Below the pieces are notes generated by a model that made no database searches, was not told where the DNA came from, and was given only the letters and a program-made list of their open reading frames with translations. Below, in pieces: positions 51,595 to 60,731 of a DNA stretch of 64,000 nt; the stretch's first letter is position 1, and each line of letters begins with the position of its first letter. The position numbers and the translations under genes were made by a program. Origin of the DNA: JACDAE01 sp963717195 (GTDB lineage: Bacteria > Chloroflexota > Ktedonobacteria > Ktedonobacterales > Ktedonobacteraceae); NCBI GenBank assembly GCA_963717195.1, contig CAVQVR010000021.1, positions 930,001 to 994,000 on the forward strand, given 5' to 3'.

Positions 51595-51948
51595 ATGGGA
51601 AACACACTCCCCGTCTTTATTCTAGTGGGACTGGCTATTCTCTTCGGCATTGTTGTAACGGGCGTTACCGCCATTCTTGGACCTAAAAAGCCAACGCCAG
51701 AGAAGCTGGCTCCATATGAAAGCGGCCTTCAAGGAATTGAAGCGCCTAAACGTCGTTTTCCCGTTAAGTATTTATTGACGGGTATGCTTTTTATTGCATT
51801 CGACATCGAAATTGTCTCTTTTTATCCTCTTGCCATCTTGCTCCATAACCTGCGGGTAACCGGGCTTATTGAGCTCTTGAGCTTTCTGGTGATTTTGATG
51901 ATTGGCTATATTTATGTTTGGCGAAAGGGAGCGTTTACATGGGAGTAA
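51595..51948 (+). CDS. nuoA: NADH-quinone oxidoreductase subunit A
   Basis: 117 residues and three membrane helices. The family signature YESGL...FPVKYLLTGMLFIAFDIE is complete, with the conserved acidic FDIE. ATG 51595 follows AAAGGA and begins at the first helix (LPVFILVGLAILFG). It overlaps nuoB by 10 bases. Part of the membrane arm near the quinone site. Confidence 0.95.
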   Translation: MGNTLPVFILVGLAILFGIVVTGVTAILGPKKPTPEKLAPYESGLQGIEAPKRRFPVKYLLTGMLFIAFDIEIVSFYPLAILLHNLRVTGLIELLSFLVILMIGYIYVWRKGAFTWE

Positions 51949-52554
51949 AAAATCCCTGGGAACCGGTTCAGACGTACTCAAATACGCAGACTCCGCGCTT
52001 AAGTCGCGAGTTGCCAGTGAATCAGGATCATAAGAAGGATGGCGGTTTTGGTGTTTTGACAACCCAGGTCAATAAGCTACTGGACTGGAGTCGTAGTTCG
52101 TCGTTGTGGCCTGCAACCTTTGGCCTGGCCTGCTGCGCCATCGAGATGATGTCGGCCAGCGCGGATCGCTTCGATATTTCGCGTTTCGGCGCAGAAGTGT
52201 TTCGCGCCTCACCACGTCAGGCGGATCTGATGATTGTCGCAGGTCGTTGCTCTGTGAAGATGGCTCCAATCCTGCGCCAGATCTATGATCAGATGCCAGA
52301 ACCTAAATGGGTACTCTCAATGGGAGCCTGTGCATCCTGCGGGGGCGTATTTAATAACTACGCAATCGTGCAAGGGGTTGATAAAATTGTGCCGGTCGAT
52401 GTATTCGTCCCCGGTTGTCCTCCAACGCCCGATATGTTGCTTTTTGGTTTGAACGAACTACAGCGGAAGAATTCGTGAGGGCATTCCTAATCCACCCGAT
52501 CCTCTTAAGGATAGTGGCCTCAAGCTAGTAGGTCCAGTGGGTGAAGAGTTATAA
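51939..52554 (+). CDS. nuoB: NADH-quinone oxidoreductase subunit B, apparent 3' frameshift
   Basis: Carries the N2 [4Fe-4S] cluster: FGLACCAIEMM (the Cys-Cys pair), GRCSVKMAP and PGCPPTPDMLL are present. ATG 51939 overlaps the nuoA stop. As read, the frame ends at 52478 after ELQRKNS. Deleting one A in the GAAGAATTCG stretch (about 52465-52470) extends it by 25 codons through IREGIPNPPDP to TAA at 52552-52554, which looks like a natural NuoB C-terminus. The core is intact, so the subunit may still work. A base-call error is the simplest reading; the annotated end assumes the repaired frame. Confidence 0.85.
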
Positions 52555-52565
52555 AGAAAGACCTG

Positions 52566-52590
52566 GGGCACCCTTGAAAGGTGCCCTTTT
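52566..52590 (+). terminator. Hairpin terminator between nuoB and nuoC
   Basis: GGGCACC, loop CTTGAAA, GGTGCCC, then TTTT. It lies in a 175-base gap, so nuoC onward may be partly uncoupled from nuoAB, either by attenuation or by an additional promoter. Confidence 0.7.
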
Positions 52591-52729
52591 GCCGCTTTAT
52601 GAATGACCCCTACCGGGATTCTGCACACCAGCAGGAATTCCTGAAATTTGTTGTGGTGCACGCAATAAAATTGTGCTACAACGAAAATCTGAAGCAATAA
52701 TCTGATAGTAAAGAGGAATGTAGAAAGTT

Positions 52730-53362
52730 ATGGCTATAACGGCACTATCGACGGTGGAAATGGTGCAGGGAAAGTTTCCGCAGGCAGTTCTTGCAACGTT
52801 CGAGGATCGCAACGAGCAAACAATTCTACTGAAGCCAGAAAACCTGGTAGACGTATGCAATTATCTCAAGAAGAATTTGCACTATGCCATTCTGGAAACG
52901 CTCACAGCAGTCGATTGGTCTGAGCGTATCCCGCGCTTTGATGTCATTTACCAACTCCTTTCTATACAGGAGCAATGTTTTATCTGCTTGAAAGTGCAGG
53001 TTGGGCAACGCCGCGAAGACCACCCCGTTGTACCTACAGTCACCGGCGTCTGGGCGGGTGCAAACTGGTATGAGCGTGAGGTCTACGATCTATTCGGTAT
53101 TACCTTTAGCGGACATCCCAATCTACAGCGTATCATGATGCCGATGGACTGGACCACCCACCCGCTGCGCAAGGATTATCCTTTAACGGGCTTTGATCTG
53201 CCTGAGCCACACTGGGGTGGTCAGGTTCCCTACGACACTGATCCGGGAGTCGACAGCCACTATTACGAACAGACACTGCGTACTCCCGAAGGTCGCGAAC
53301 TCGACGAGAGGCGCACACAAATAAATCCCAATCAAGAGCCCGGTACAAAGAAGGGATCGTAG
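52730..53362 (+). CDS. nuoC: NADH-quinone oxidoreductase subunit C
   Basis: 210 residues. The 30-kDa-subunit signature is ANWYEREVYDLFGITFSGHPNLQRIMMP, with TTHPLRKDYPL after it. It contacts NuoD in the hydrophilic arm. The C-terminus continues with an unconserved tail (RRTQINPNQEPGTKKGS). AGAGGAA precedes the ATG. It is separate from NuoD, unlike the fused NuoCD of gamma-proteobacteria. Confidence 0.95.
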   Translation: MAITALSTVEMVQGKFPQAVLATFEDRNEQTILLKPENLVDVCNYLKKNLHYAILETLTAVDWSERIPRFDVIYQLLSIQEQCFICLKVQVGQRREDHPVVPTVTGVWAGANWYEREVYDLFGITFSGHPNLQRIMMPMDWTTHPLRKDYPLTGFDLPEPHWGGQVPYDTDPGVDSHYYEQTLRTPEGRELDERRTQINPNQEPGTKKGS

Positions 53363-53364
53363 TA

Positions 53365-53410
53365 GGGGCCGGGCTGGCCCCAACCCGGCTGGTCCCGGCC
53401 CGGCTCAACT
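53365..53410. repeat. GC-rich inverted repeat between nuoC and nuoD
   Basis: GTAGGGGCCGGGCTGGCCCC followed by CCGGCTGGTCCCGGCCCGG: short, self-complementary GGCCGGG/CCCGGCC blocks. It could form a transcript hairpin just before the nuoD ribosome site. It starts with the GTAGGGG string of the dispersed palindromes. Confidence 0.45.
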
Positions 53411-53427
53411 TCAAGAAGGACGCATGT

Positions 53428-54663
53428 ATGCAGCAACAAGACATAGAATATCAATATCCTGCCGATACAGATCCAGGAGCCGATGAGCAGCGGGATGATA
53501 CGATGACCATCAATATGGGTCCCCAGCATCCCAGCACGCATGGAGTGTTGCGCCTGATCCTGACGATTGAGGGTGAAACCGTCGTCAAAACTGTCGCCGA
53601 TATTGGCTTCTTACACACTGGCATTGAGAAGACCGCTGAGTCCAAAACGTATCATCAAGCCCTGGTGCTGACTGACCGTATGGACTACCTGACTCCACTC
53701 AACAATAACTTGGCCTACTCGCTGTCAGTGGAGCGGCTTCTAGATATTGAAGACGAGATCAACGCTAAGATCAAATACGTACGGGTTATCCTCGCTGAGC
53801 TTCAGCGCCTCGCCAGCCACCTGGTCTGGTTGGGTACCAGCGGACTCGATCTGGGTGCACAGAGTATATTCATGTACTGCTTCCGTGAGCGCGAACTGAT
53901 CCTCGATATTTTTGAGTATGTCTCCGGCGTACGTATGATGACGAGCTATATCTGCCCTGGTGGTCTACAGGCTGAAGTACCAGTGGGCTTCGATAAAAAG
54001 GTACGCGACTTCCTGCGCATCTTCCCCGCTCGCCTTGAGGAATATCACGACATTCTCACCAATAACCCGTTATGGCTCGAACGTACGAAAGACATCGGCA
54101 TACTGAGCAAAGAAGATGCCCTTGCCTATGGTGCCAGTGGACCAGTTCTACGTGGTAGTGGCGTCGTCTGGGATATTCGTAAGGCATTCCCTTATTCGGG
54201 ATATGACCAATTTGATTTCGATATTCCGGTTGGGAGCAAAGGAGACGTATATGATAGGTATATGGTGCGAATGCTGGAGATGGAACAGAGTCTGAAGATT
54301 ATTCAGCAGGCGCTCGATGGTATGCCGGAGGGCCGCTATCGTGTTGAAAATAAGAAGGTAGCGCCGCCGCCGAAGTGGCAGATTACGGGAAGCATGGAGG
54401 CACTGATCCATCACTTCAAACTGTTTACAGAAGGGTATCGTCCCGCCAGAGGCGAGGCGTTTGTACGTACCGAATTGCCAAAGGGTGAGATGGCCTTCTA
54501 TATAGTGAGCGATGGGAGTGCAAAACCATATCGCATGCATCTGCGCGGACCATCGTATGCAAACTTGCAGGTACTGCCACGTATGATTGAGGGCAATTTC
54601 CTCGCCGACGTGGTTGCAGCTATCGGAAGCATTGATATTGTGCTAGGTGAGGTCGATCGATGA
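53428..54663 (+). CDS. nuoD: NADH-quinone oxidoreductase subunit D
   Basis: 411 residues of the 49-kDa subunit, which forms the quinone pocket with NuoB. It shows NMGPQHPSTHGVLRL (His-rich quinone-site loop), GFLHTGIEK, LNNNLAYSLSVE, and at the C-terminus RAPSYANLQ-type RGPSYANLQVLP and IDIVLGEVDR. AAGAAGGA precedes ATG 53428. The stop overlaps the nuoE start in ATGA at 54660-54663. Confidence 0.96.
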   Translation: MQQQDIEYQYPADTDPGADEQRDDTMTINMGPQHPSTHGVLRLILTIEGETVVKTVADIGFLHTGIEKTAESKTYHQALVLTDRMDYLTPLNNNLAYSLSVERLLDIEDEINAKIKYVRVILAELQRLASHLVWLGTSGLDLGAQSIFMYCFRERELILDIFEYVSGVRMMTSYICPGGLQAEVPVGFDKKVRDFLRIFPARLEEYHDILTNNPLWLERTKDIGILSKEDALAYGASGPVLRGSGVVWDIRKAFPYSGYDQFDFDIPVGSKGDVYDRYMVRMLEMEQSLKIIQQALDGMPEGRYRVENKKVAPPPKWQITGSMEALIHHFKLFTEGYRPARGEAFVRTELPKGEMAFYIVSDGSAKPYRMHLRGPSYANLQVLPRMIEGNFLADVVAAIGSIDIVLGEVDR

Positions 54664-55172
54664 TTTCAGAACAGGCAAAACAACGCATGCGTGACCTGGC
54701 CGCTCGCTACCCTGTAGCGCGTTCAGCAGTCATGCCTGCACTTCATATTGCGCAACAAGAAGAAGGTTACATTACGCAGGAGGCTCTGCATGCGGTGTCC
54801 GAAGCAATTGGAATAACTGTCGGCGACGTAGAGAGCGTTGCCACCTTTTATACTATGTACTACCAGCAGCCTCCGGGTAAGAAGGTCATCAGAGTGTGCA
54901 CCAGCATTGCATGTTATCTGCGCAACTGCGATGCGCTGGTTGAGCATCTTGAGCAGCGCCTAGGCGTCAAACGTGGAGAAACGACAGCCGACGGAAACTA
55001 CACCTTGCTGACGTTTGAATGCCTGGCTTCCTGCGGTACGGCACCAGTCCTGCAAGTCAACGACGATTATGTCGAGAATTTGACACTGGAGAAGGCCGAT
55101 GCTTTGCTAGATAGGTTGGACCAGGAGCTGAAAAAACCTCCTGTAGGGGCCACGTTTACGACGCCCGAATAA
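54660..55172 (+). CDS. nuoE: NADH-quinone oxidoreductase subunit E
   Basis: 170 residues, thioredoxin-like [2Fe-2S] protein (24-kDa subunit). The cluster cysteines are in VCTSIACYL and ECLASCGTAP, and ESVATFYTMY is the family signature. ATGA overlap with nuoD. Its presence with NuoF and NuoG shows that this complex I has the NADH-oxidising module, unlike the ferredoxin- or F420-linked short versions. Confidence 0.95.
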   Translation: MISEQAKQRMRDLAARYPVARSAVMPALHIAQQEEGYITQEALHAVSEAIGITVGDVESVATFYTMYYQQPPGKKVIRVCTSIACYLRNCDALVEHLEQRLGVKRGETTADGNYTLLTFECLASCGTAPVLQVNDDYVENLTLEKADALLDRLDQELKKPPVGATFTTPE

Positions 55173-55190
55173 AATCGGTCTATAGAGGAT

Positions 55191-56528
55191 ATGCATATGC
55201 CAGAACTAGTTATCACGAAAAATTTAAATATTCCGGGGATCGATACGATTGATGTCTACCGGCAGTATGGCGGCTACAAGGCCCTGACAAAGGCGCTCAA
55301 AGAATACCAGCCGGACGAGATCGTCGACCTTATGAAGAAGTCAGGGCTGCGTGGACGCGGAGGAGCAGGTTTCCCAACAGGTATGAAGTGGAGCTTCCTG
55401 GCTAAAAATGATAAGCCGCGTTACCTGTGCTGCAATTCTGATGAGAGTGAACCAGGCACCTTCAAAGATCGCGTGCTGATGGAGAAAAATCCTCACCAGT
55501 TGGTGGAGGGGGTAATTATTACTAGTTACGCCTGTCATGTGGGACTCGCTTTTATTTATATACGCGGAGAACTTGGACTGGCCGCTCGCCAGGTAGAACG
55601 AGCGGTGCAGGAAGCATATGCGGCAGGTATTCTTGGCAAGAACGTCATGGGCAGCGACTATAGCCTGGATATTATTGTGCATCGTGGAGCTGGTGCATAC
55701 ATCTGCGGTGAAGAGAGTGCATTGATGGAATTGTTGGAAGGCAGGCGCGGTTATCCTCGTCTGAAACCACCATTCCCGGCAGTTGTTGGCCTCTATGGTG
55801 GCCCTACAGTGATTAACAACTGTGAGACACTTTTTAGTGTGCCCCCAATTATAGAGAATGGGGCAGATTGGTACGCGAGCTTTGGCACGGAGAAGAGCAA
55901 GGGAACGCGTATCTATGGCCTGAGCGGCCACGTGAAAAAGCCGGGCAACTACGAATTGCCTCTCGGTACACCATTACGTACACTCCTTTACGATGAACAA
56001 TATGGTGGTGGCATTCTAGACAATAAGCAACTCAAAGCTATTATCCCTGGTGGCTCGTCTACCTTTATTCTTGGTGCAGATAAAATTGACGTACCACTGG
56101 ATTACGAGTCGATTGCGGCGGCAGGTTCTATGCTTGGCTCCGGCGGTGTTATCGTCATGAACGAGGATACCTGCATCGTTGGCGCAATCTTACGTATGAC
56201 CGAATTTTACCGCGATGAATCATGCGGCAAATGTACTCCTTGCCGCGAGGGCACCTACTGGATGACCGAGATTTTAGAGCGCCTGGAAAGTGGTCACGGT
56301 CAAATGAAAGATGTTGATCTGCTGATGGATATTTGTGATAACATTAGCGGCAAGTCATTCTGTCCTCTAGGCGATGCAGCTACCAGTTCGATCACAAGCG
56401 GTATAAAACTGTTCCGCGCCGAATTCGAGTATCACGTCACGCATGGTCACTGTATGGTTGGTGCAGGGCGTACACGCGTCGAGACCGAATTGACACAGGA
56501 AGCCTCGCTCCACGCGGGAGCACTATAG
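55191..56528 (+). CDS. nuoF: NADH-quinone oxidoreductase subunit F
   Basis: 445 residues, the NADH- and FMN-binding subunit. The NADH-binding glycine loop is GRGGAGFPTGMKWSF, the FMN region is GAGAYICGEESALMELLEG, and the N3 [4Fe-4S] cluster is ESCGKCTPCREG with the fourth Cys in FCPLGDAA. It lies 18 bp downstream of nuoE. Confidence 0.97.
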   Translation: MHMPELVITKNLNIPGIDTIDVYRQYGGYKALTKALKEYQPDEIVDLMKKSGLRGRGGAGFPTGMKWSFLAKNDKPRYLCCNSDESEPGTFKDRVLMEKNPHQLVEGVIITSYACHVGLAFIYIRGELGLAARQVERAVQEAYAAGILGKNVMGSDYSLDIIVHRGAGAYICGEESALMELLEGRRGYPRLKPPFPAVVGLYGGPTVINNCETLFSVPPIIENGADWYASFGTEKSKGTRIYGLSGHVKKPGNYELPLGTPLRTLLYDEQYGGGILDNKQLKAIIPGGSSTFILGADKIDVPLDYESIAAAGSMLGSGGVIVMNEDTCIVGAILRMTEFYRDESCGKCTPCREGTYWMTEILERLESGHGQMKDVDLLMDICDNISGKSFCPLGDAATSSITSGIKLFRAEFEYHVTHGHCMVGAGRTRVETELTQEASLHAGAL

Positions 56529-56559
56529 CTATAATTCCTGGAAATACAAGGAAAATTCT

Positions 56560-58725
56560 ATGCCAGAAGAGAAAAAAGAAGCACTTGTCCATCTAACCAT
56601 CGATGGCATTCCCGTTGAAGTGCCGCCTGGAACGTTAGTGTGGGCGGCGGCCCGTCAAGCCGGAATTGAGGTTCCTATTTATTGCTATCATCCAAAAATG
56701 CCGCCATTAGGTGCATGTCGCATGTGCTTTGTTGAGATCGAGAAATTGCCCAAGCCTCCTCAGACAGCATGCACAACACCTGTCAGCGAAGGCATGATTG
56801 TGCACACAAAGACGGAGAAGGTCCTCAAAGCGCGTCGTGGTACATTGGAATTTCTGTTGATCAACCACCCGCTTGATTGCCCAATCTGTGACAAGGGCGG
56901 TGAGTGTGATCTACAGGACTTCACATTGCGTCATGGTCCTGGTGGAACGCGCTTTGACCTGGATAAACGTCATTATCAGAAACCTATTCCGGTCAGCGAT
57001 GATGTGATGCTAGACCGTGAACGCTGTATCTTATGCCAGCGTTGCACGCGCTTCAGTTCTGAGATCTCCATGGACAATGGGCTGGTCATGATCTCGCGCG
57101 GTTACAAAATGGAGGTTGGTACAGCGCCAGATTCGGCCTTCGACTCGGTCTTCTCCGGCAATACAGTCGAGATATGCCCGGTCGGCGCATTGACTTCCAG
57201 CAAATATCGCTTCAAAGCACGACCATGGGAATTAAAGCATGTCCCCAGTGTGTGCAACAATTGCAGTGTCGGCTGTAATGCACGCGTCGATGTGCGCGTT
57301 GACAAGATTATGCGCTTGATGTCGCGTACCAATGATGAGATCGATGATGGTTGGCTCTGCAATCGTGGACGCTGGGACTTCGACTATGTCAATACGTCTG
57401 AACGCCTGCGCACACCAATGATTCGGCGTGATGGTAAGTTGACTCCTGCTGATTGGAACGAGGCATTCGCCTTTATTACGACCCGCCTCAAAGAAATCAC
57501 CACTCGTCATGGCGCACAGTCAGTTGCTGGCATTGGTTCCACGCGCACAACCAACGAGGAAGCCTATCTCTTCCAGAAGTTCCTGCGCGAGGTTATCGGT
57601 ACCCCTAACATCGATCATCACCATGGACAATTCCTCGGTGCACGTGATCGCTTAACGGGCAGACCCTGGATGATGACCAACAGCATTCAAGATATCGAAA
57701 AGGCATCGCATATCGTGTTAATCACCGCTGATCCCTACCAGCGGCAGCCTATTCTTGACCTGCGTATCAAGAAAGCGATGAATACTGGGGCAAGAATTTA
57801 TATCGTCAACGCCCAGGTTACCGAGCTGGATCGCTTTGCAGCCGCGAAGATTACAATCCCAGAAAATGGCACTGGTACAGCGGCCAAACTTTTGCTCAAA
57901 TATGCACAGCAAAACGATGCCGTGAATACCAATGGTTACGAGGATATTCAAGCGAAGACAAAGCGCGAAGACAAAGCGCTCAATGACGCAACCTCTTACC
58001 TGGGACTGGAAGTGACCGCACAACTGCAACTGCTCGCAAATGAAATCGTAAGTGCAAAGGGCGCGATTATCCTATATGACGAGATGGCGACCCTTGCTCC
58101 TGGTTGTGAAGACCTGGCAGCCGATCTACAGGCTCTGGCCGTCATTACTAACAATATTGGTCGCCCGGGTGCTGGCGTTGGTCCACTTTTCGAAGATGCT
58201 AACTCACTTGGTGCTCGTGATATGGGAGTACTGCCAGACTCACTCCCCGGCTATCAGGAGGCTCCAACGGCAGGCATGACTTACAACGAGATCCTGACGA
58301 ATCCACAGATCAAAGTGCTTCACGTAATGGGTGCAAATCCTGCGCGTCACCTGCCTGAAAAAGAGTTGCCTTCGACGTTGGAGTTCGTTATCGTGCAGGA
58401 TACAATCCTGACCGAGACAGCGAAACAGGCCGATGTTGTGTTACCTGCGGTCACCTTCGCGGAAAAAGACGGTAGTATGACAAACGTGGATCACCATGTG
58501 CAGGCAATTCGCCGGGCGCTACGTCCACTGCCAGGAGCAAAGGCCGATTGGGAGATTCTGACCGGACTGGCACGCTACTCCGGAGCGCAGTGGAATTATG
58601 CCAGGCCACAAGACATCTTGCTTGAGATCGCCGAAAGCAATCCTTTCTACGCTGGCCTCACCTGGGAAGATCTGGGCAAGCAGGGCGTAAGAAACATTGA
58701 GGAGCAGGAGGTGGCCCGTGCTTGA
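56560..58725 (+). CDS. nuoG: NADH-quinone oxidoreductase subunit G
   Basis: 721 residues. The N-terminal [2Fe-2S] ferredoxin domain has YCYHPKMPPLGACRMC. The His-containing [4Fe-4S] and dicluster motifs follow (HPLDCPICDKGGECDLQD, RCILCQRC, EICPVGAL). A molybdopterin-oxidoreductase-like domain begins with CNNCSVGCNARV and contains ANSLGARDMG. In NuoG this domain is structural and binds no cofactor. The stop overlaps the preferred nuoH GTG start by 8 bases. Confidence 0.96.
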   Translation: MPEEKKEALVHLTIDGIPVEVPPGTLVWAAARQAGIEVPIYCYHPKMPPLGACRMCFVEIEKLPKPPQTACTTPVSEGMIVHTKTEKVLKARRGTLEFLLINHPLDCPICDKGGECDLQDFTLRHGPGGTRFDLDKRHYQKPIPVSDDVMLDRERCILCQRCTRFSSEISMDNGLVMISRGYKMEVGTAPDSAFDSVFSGNTVEICPVGALTSSKYRFKARPWELKHVPSVCNNCSVGCNARVDVRVDKIMRLMSRTNDEIDDGWLCNRGRWDFDYVNTSERLRTPMIRRDGKLTPADWNEAFAFITTRLKEITTRHGAQSVAGIGSTRTTNEEAYLFQKFLREVIGTPNIDHHHGQFLGARDRLTGRPWMMTNSIQDIEKASHIVLITADPYQRQPILDLRIKKAMNTGARIYIVNAQVTELDRFAAAKITIPENGTGTAAKLLLKYAQQNDAVNTNGYEDIQAKTKREDKALNDATSYLGLEVTAQLQLLANEIVSAKGAIILYDEMATLAPGCEDLAADLQALAVITNNIGRPGAGVGPLFEDANSLGARDMGVLPDSLPGYQEAPTAGMTYNEILTNPQIKVLHVMGANPARHLPEKELPSTLEFVIVQDTILTETAKQADVVLPAVTFAEKDGSMTNVDHHVQAIRRALRPLPGAKADWEILTGLARYSGAQWNYARPQDILLEIAESNPFYAGLTWEDLGKQGVRNIEEQEVARA

Positions 58726-59962
58726 TTTTCTGAATAACATGATTGTTGCCTCAATTATCAAATGCGCCATTATCATCGTTGCCCTCCTGACAGCCTTTGC
58801 ATATATGACGCTAATAGAACGGCGTGTGCTGGCGAAGATCCAGGGACGCCTGGGACCGAACCGTGCTGGTCCATCAGGCGCTTTTCAACCCATCGCCGAT
58901 GCACTGAAGATGATCTTTAAAGAACAGTTCATTCCAGGCAATGCCAAAAAGGTCGTCTTTATTATCGCTCCGGCCATCTCAATAATTGTGGCAATCAGCG
59001 CATTCGCGGTTGTGCCTATCGGTGGACCCTGGCTGCATAATCAGAGTAGCGTATGGGATCCGTGGATCGCCGATATCAACGTTGGCATCTTGTGGATACT
59101 TTCGATCTCCTCGTTGGCCGTCTATGGGATTGTGCTGGGCGGCTGGGCATCCGGCAACCGCTATTCGCTACTTGGTTCGTTGCGCAGTGCAGCACAGATG
59201 GTCTCTTACGAGACAAGTCTGGGGCTGGCCTTGAGTGGTGTATTGATGTGGTCCGGAACGCTGAGCATGGTTGGTATTGTCAAAAGCCAGATAGACCTGC
59301 ACACATGGTATATTCTTGTACAGCCGCTGGGCTTCATTATCTATATGGTTGCGGCATGTGCTGAAGTGAACCGCGCTCCATTCGATCTACCGGAGGCTGA
59401 ACAAGAACTGACGGCTGGCTATCTAACTGAGTACAGTGGACTGCGCTGAAGCCTCTACCAGATGTCCGAGTACATCAATATGATCACGGCCAGTTCGGTT
59501 GCCGCAACGCTTTTCTTTGGTGGCTGGACACTCTTTGGGTTGGAGAATATTCCCGTCCTGTCAATCCTGATCTACCTGGTCAAAGTCGCAATTTTCCTGT
59601 TTATCTTCATCTGGGTACGCGCCACACTACCACGCATCCGCTATGACCGCCTGATGCATCTCGGTTGGCAGGTATTGTTGCCACTCGCAGTGCTCAATGT
59701 GGTAATTACGGCTGTGATTGTAGCATTACACTGGTCCTGGTGGATAAACTTTGCGGTAGGCGTCATCATTATTGCGATCATATTCTTCGTCGTACGCCGA
59801 CGCAGCTTTACCGAGGGGACGCGTTTTACGGAAAAAGCTGGTCAAGATGCAACGATGATGCCAACTTCAGTAAGGCTGGCGAAGTTCGAAAGCGCCAAAG
59901 CACCTGTCATAGAGCCTGTTGCTGAGGTGCAGAAGCAGATTACAAATAGTGTACGTGTGTAG
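58718..59962 (+). CDS. nuoH: NADH-quinone oxidoreductase subunit H, interrupted by an in-frame TGA
   Basis: Links the quinone site to the membrane arm. The GTG at 58718 follows AGGAGG and overlaps the nuoG stop. MTLIERRVLAKIQGRLGPNR and EVNRAPFDLPEAEQEL are the conserved loops. After TEYSGLR the frame has TGA at 59447-59449 (codon 244), then continues without shift as SLYQMSEYINMI, GGWTLFG and three more helices to 59962. The expected residue at the TGA is probably Trp (TGG), so one G-to-A change explains it. A truncated NuoH would lack about 40 percent of its helices. Readthrough, error or inactivation are the options. The C-terminus has an extra tail of about 50 residues (VAEVQKQITNSVRV). 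Confidence 0.85.
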
Positions 59963-60053
59963 AGTGACAGGCGTAGGTGATTTTGATATGATTCTGTTGT
60001 GCATTGTTTAAAGAGAAGTTGATCTGGGATAGGCATTCTGAAGGAGGAGATCA

Positions 60054-60275
60054 ATGTCAACTTACGCTTATCGTCAGATACTTAATCAGGTTCAGCGGCT
60101 TACGCCTGATGAGCAAATCCAGTTAATGGAGGATTTGTTAACAATTTTGCGACAGCAAGTTGGACATAAACCTCTCCATAGTATCTTGGAATTAGAGGGA
60201 TTAGGCAAAGAAATCTGGGAAGGTGTTGATGTACAAGAGTATATCAATCGGGAGAGAGCTTCATGGGATGGATAG
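60054..60275 (+). CDS. Antitoxin of a type II toxin-antitoxin pair
   Basis: 73 residues with GGAGGAG before the ATG. The helical N-terminus (YRQILNQVQRLTPDEQIQLMEDLL) resembles short antitoxins associated with PIN toxins, and the C-terminal part (GKEIWEGVDVQEYINRERASW) is typical of the toxin-binding tail. It overlaps the toxin start by 13 bases. It sits inside the nuo operon between nuoH and nuoI. Confidence 0.75.
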   Translation: MSTYAYRQILNQVQRLTPDEQIQLMEDLLTILRQQVGHKPLHSILELEGLGKEIWEGVDVQEYINRERASWDG

Positions 60276-60712
60276 AGGATTTACATGGGGAGATTGTCGG
60301 GCTGGATACATCACCATTCATTTACTATATTGAAAGGAAGCCAGATTATGTAGAAGTACTACGCCCTTTCTTTCAAACAGTAGATAAAGGTCAGATTTCA
60401 GTTGTTACATCAATTGTAACTCTGCTTGAGACACTAGTGCATCCGTTTCGGAATGGTAATACAGAACTGGCGTATCAATATCGCGATATATTGTTTCACA
60501 CAAGCGGTTTGACTACCATTCAGCTTTCTCAAGACATTGCGGAGGAAGCTGCTAAGCTGCGAGCTTCTCATCCTAATATACGTACGCCAGATGCTATCCA
60601 GATGGCAACAGCTATCAACGCAAATGCATCTTTTTTTCTGACGAATGATGCACGCTTGCCATCGTTATCAAACCTGGCAATATTGCAATTAGATGAACTG
60701 AAAACCAGGTAA
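60263..60712 (+). CDS. PIN-domain ribonuclease toxin (VapC-like)
   Basis: 149 residues. The four acidic positions of a PIN domain are visible: Asp15 (GLDTSPFIYYIE), Glu56 (LLETLVHP), Asp110 (RTPDAIQMATA) and Asp129 (FLTNDARL). Such toxins cleave RNA, often tRNA or rRNA, when the antitoxin is degraded. The overlap with the preceding gene supports a two-gene unit. Its position between nuoH and nuoI means that toxin-antitoxin and complex I share a transcript unless another promoter exists. Confidence 0.88.
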   Translation: MGWIEDLHGEIVGLDTSPFIYYIERKPDYVEVLRPFFQTVDKGQISVVTSIVTLLETLVHPFRNGNTELAYQYRDILFHTSGLTTIQLSQDIAEEAAKLRASHPNIRTPDAIQMATAINANASFFLTNDARLPSLSNLAILQLDELKTR

Positions 60713-60731
60713 TAAGACCCAGGAGTTCACA

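Noticed and set aside
59447..59449. Selenocysteine at the nuoH TGA
   Set aside because: NuoH has no known selenoprotein form, no SECIS-like hairpin was evident just downstream, and Trp fits the position.
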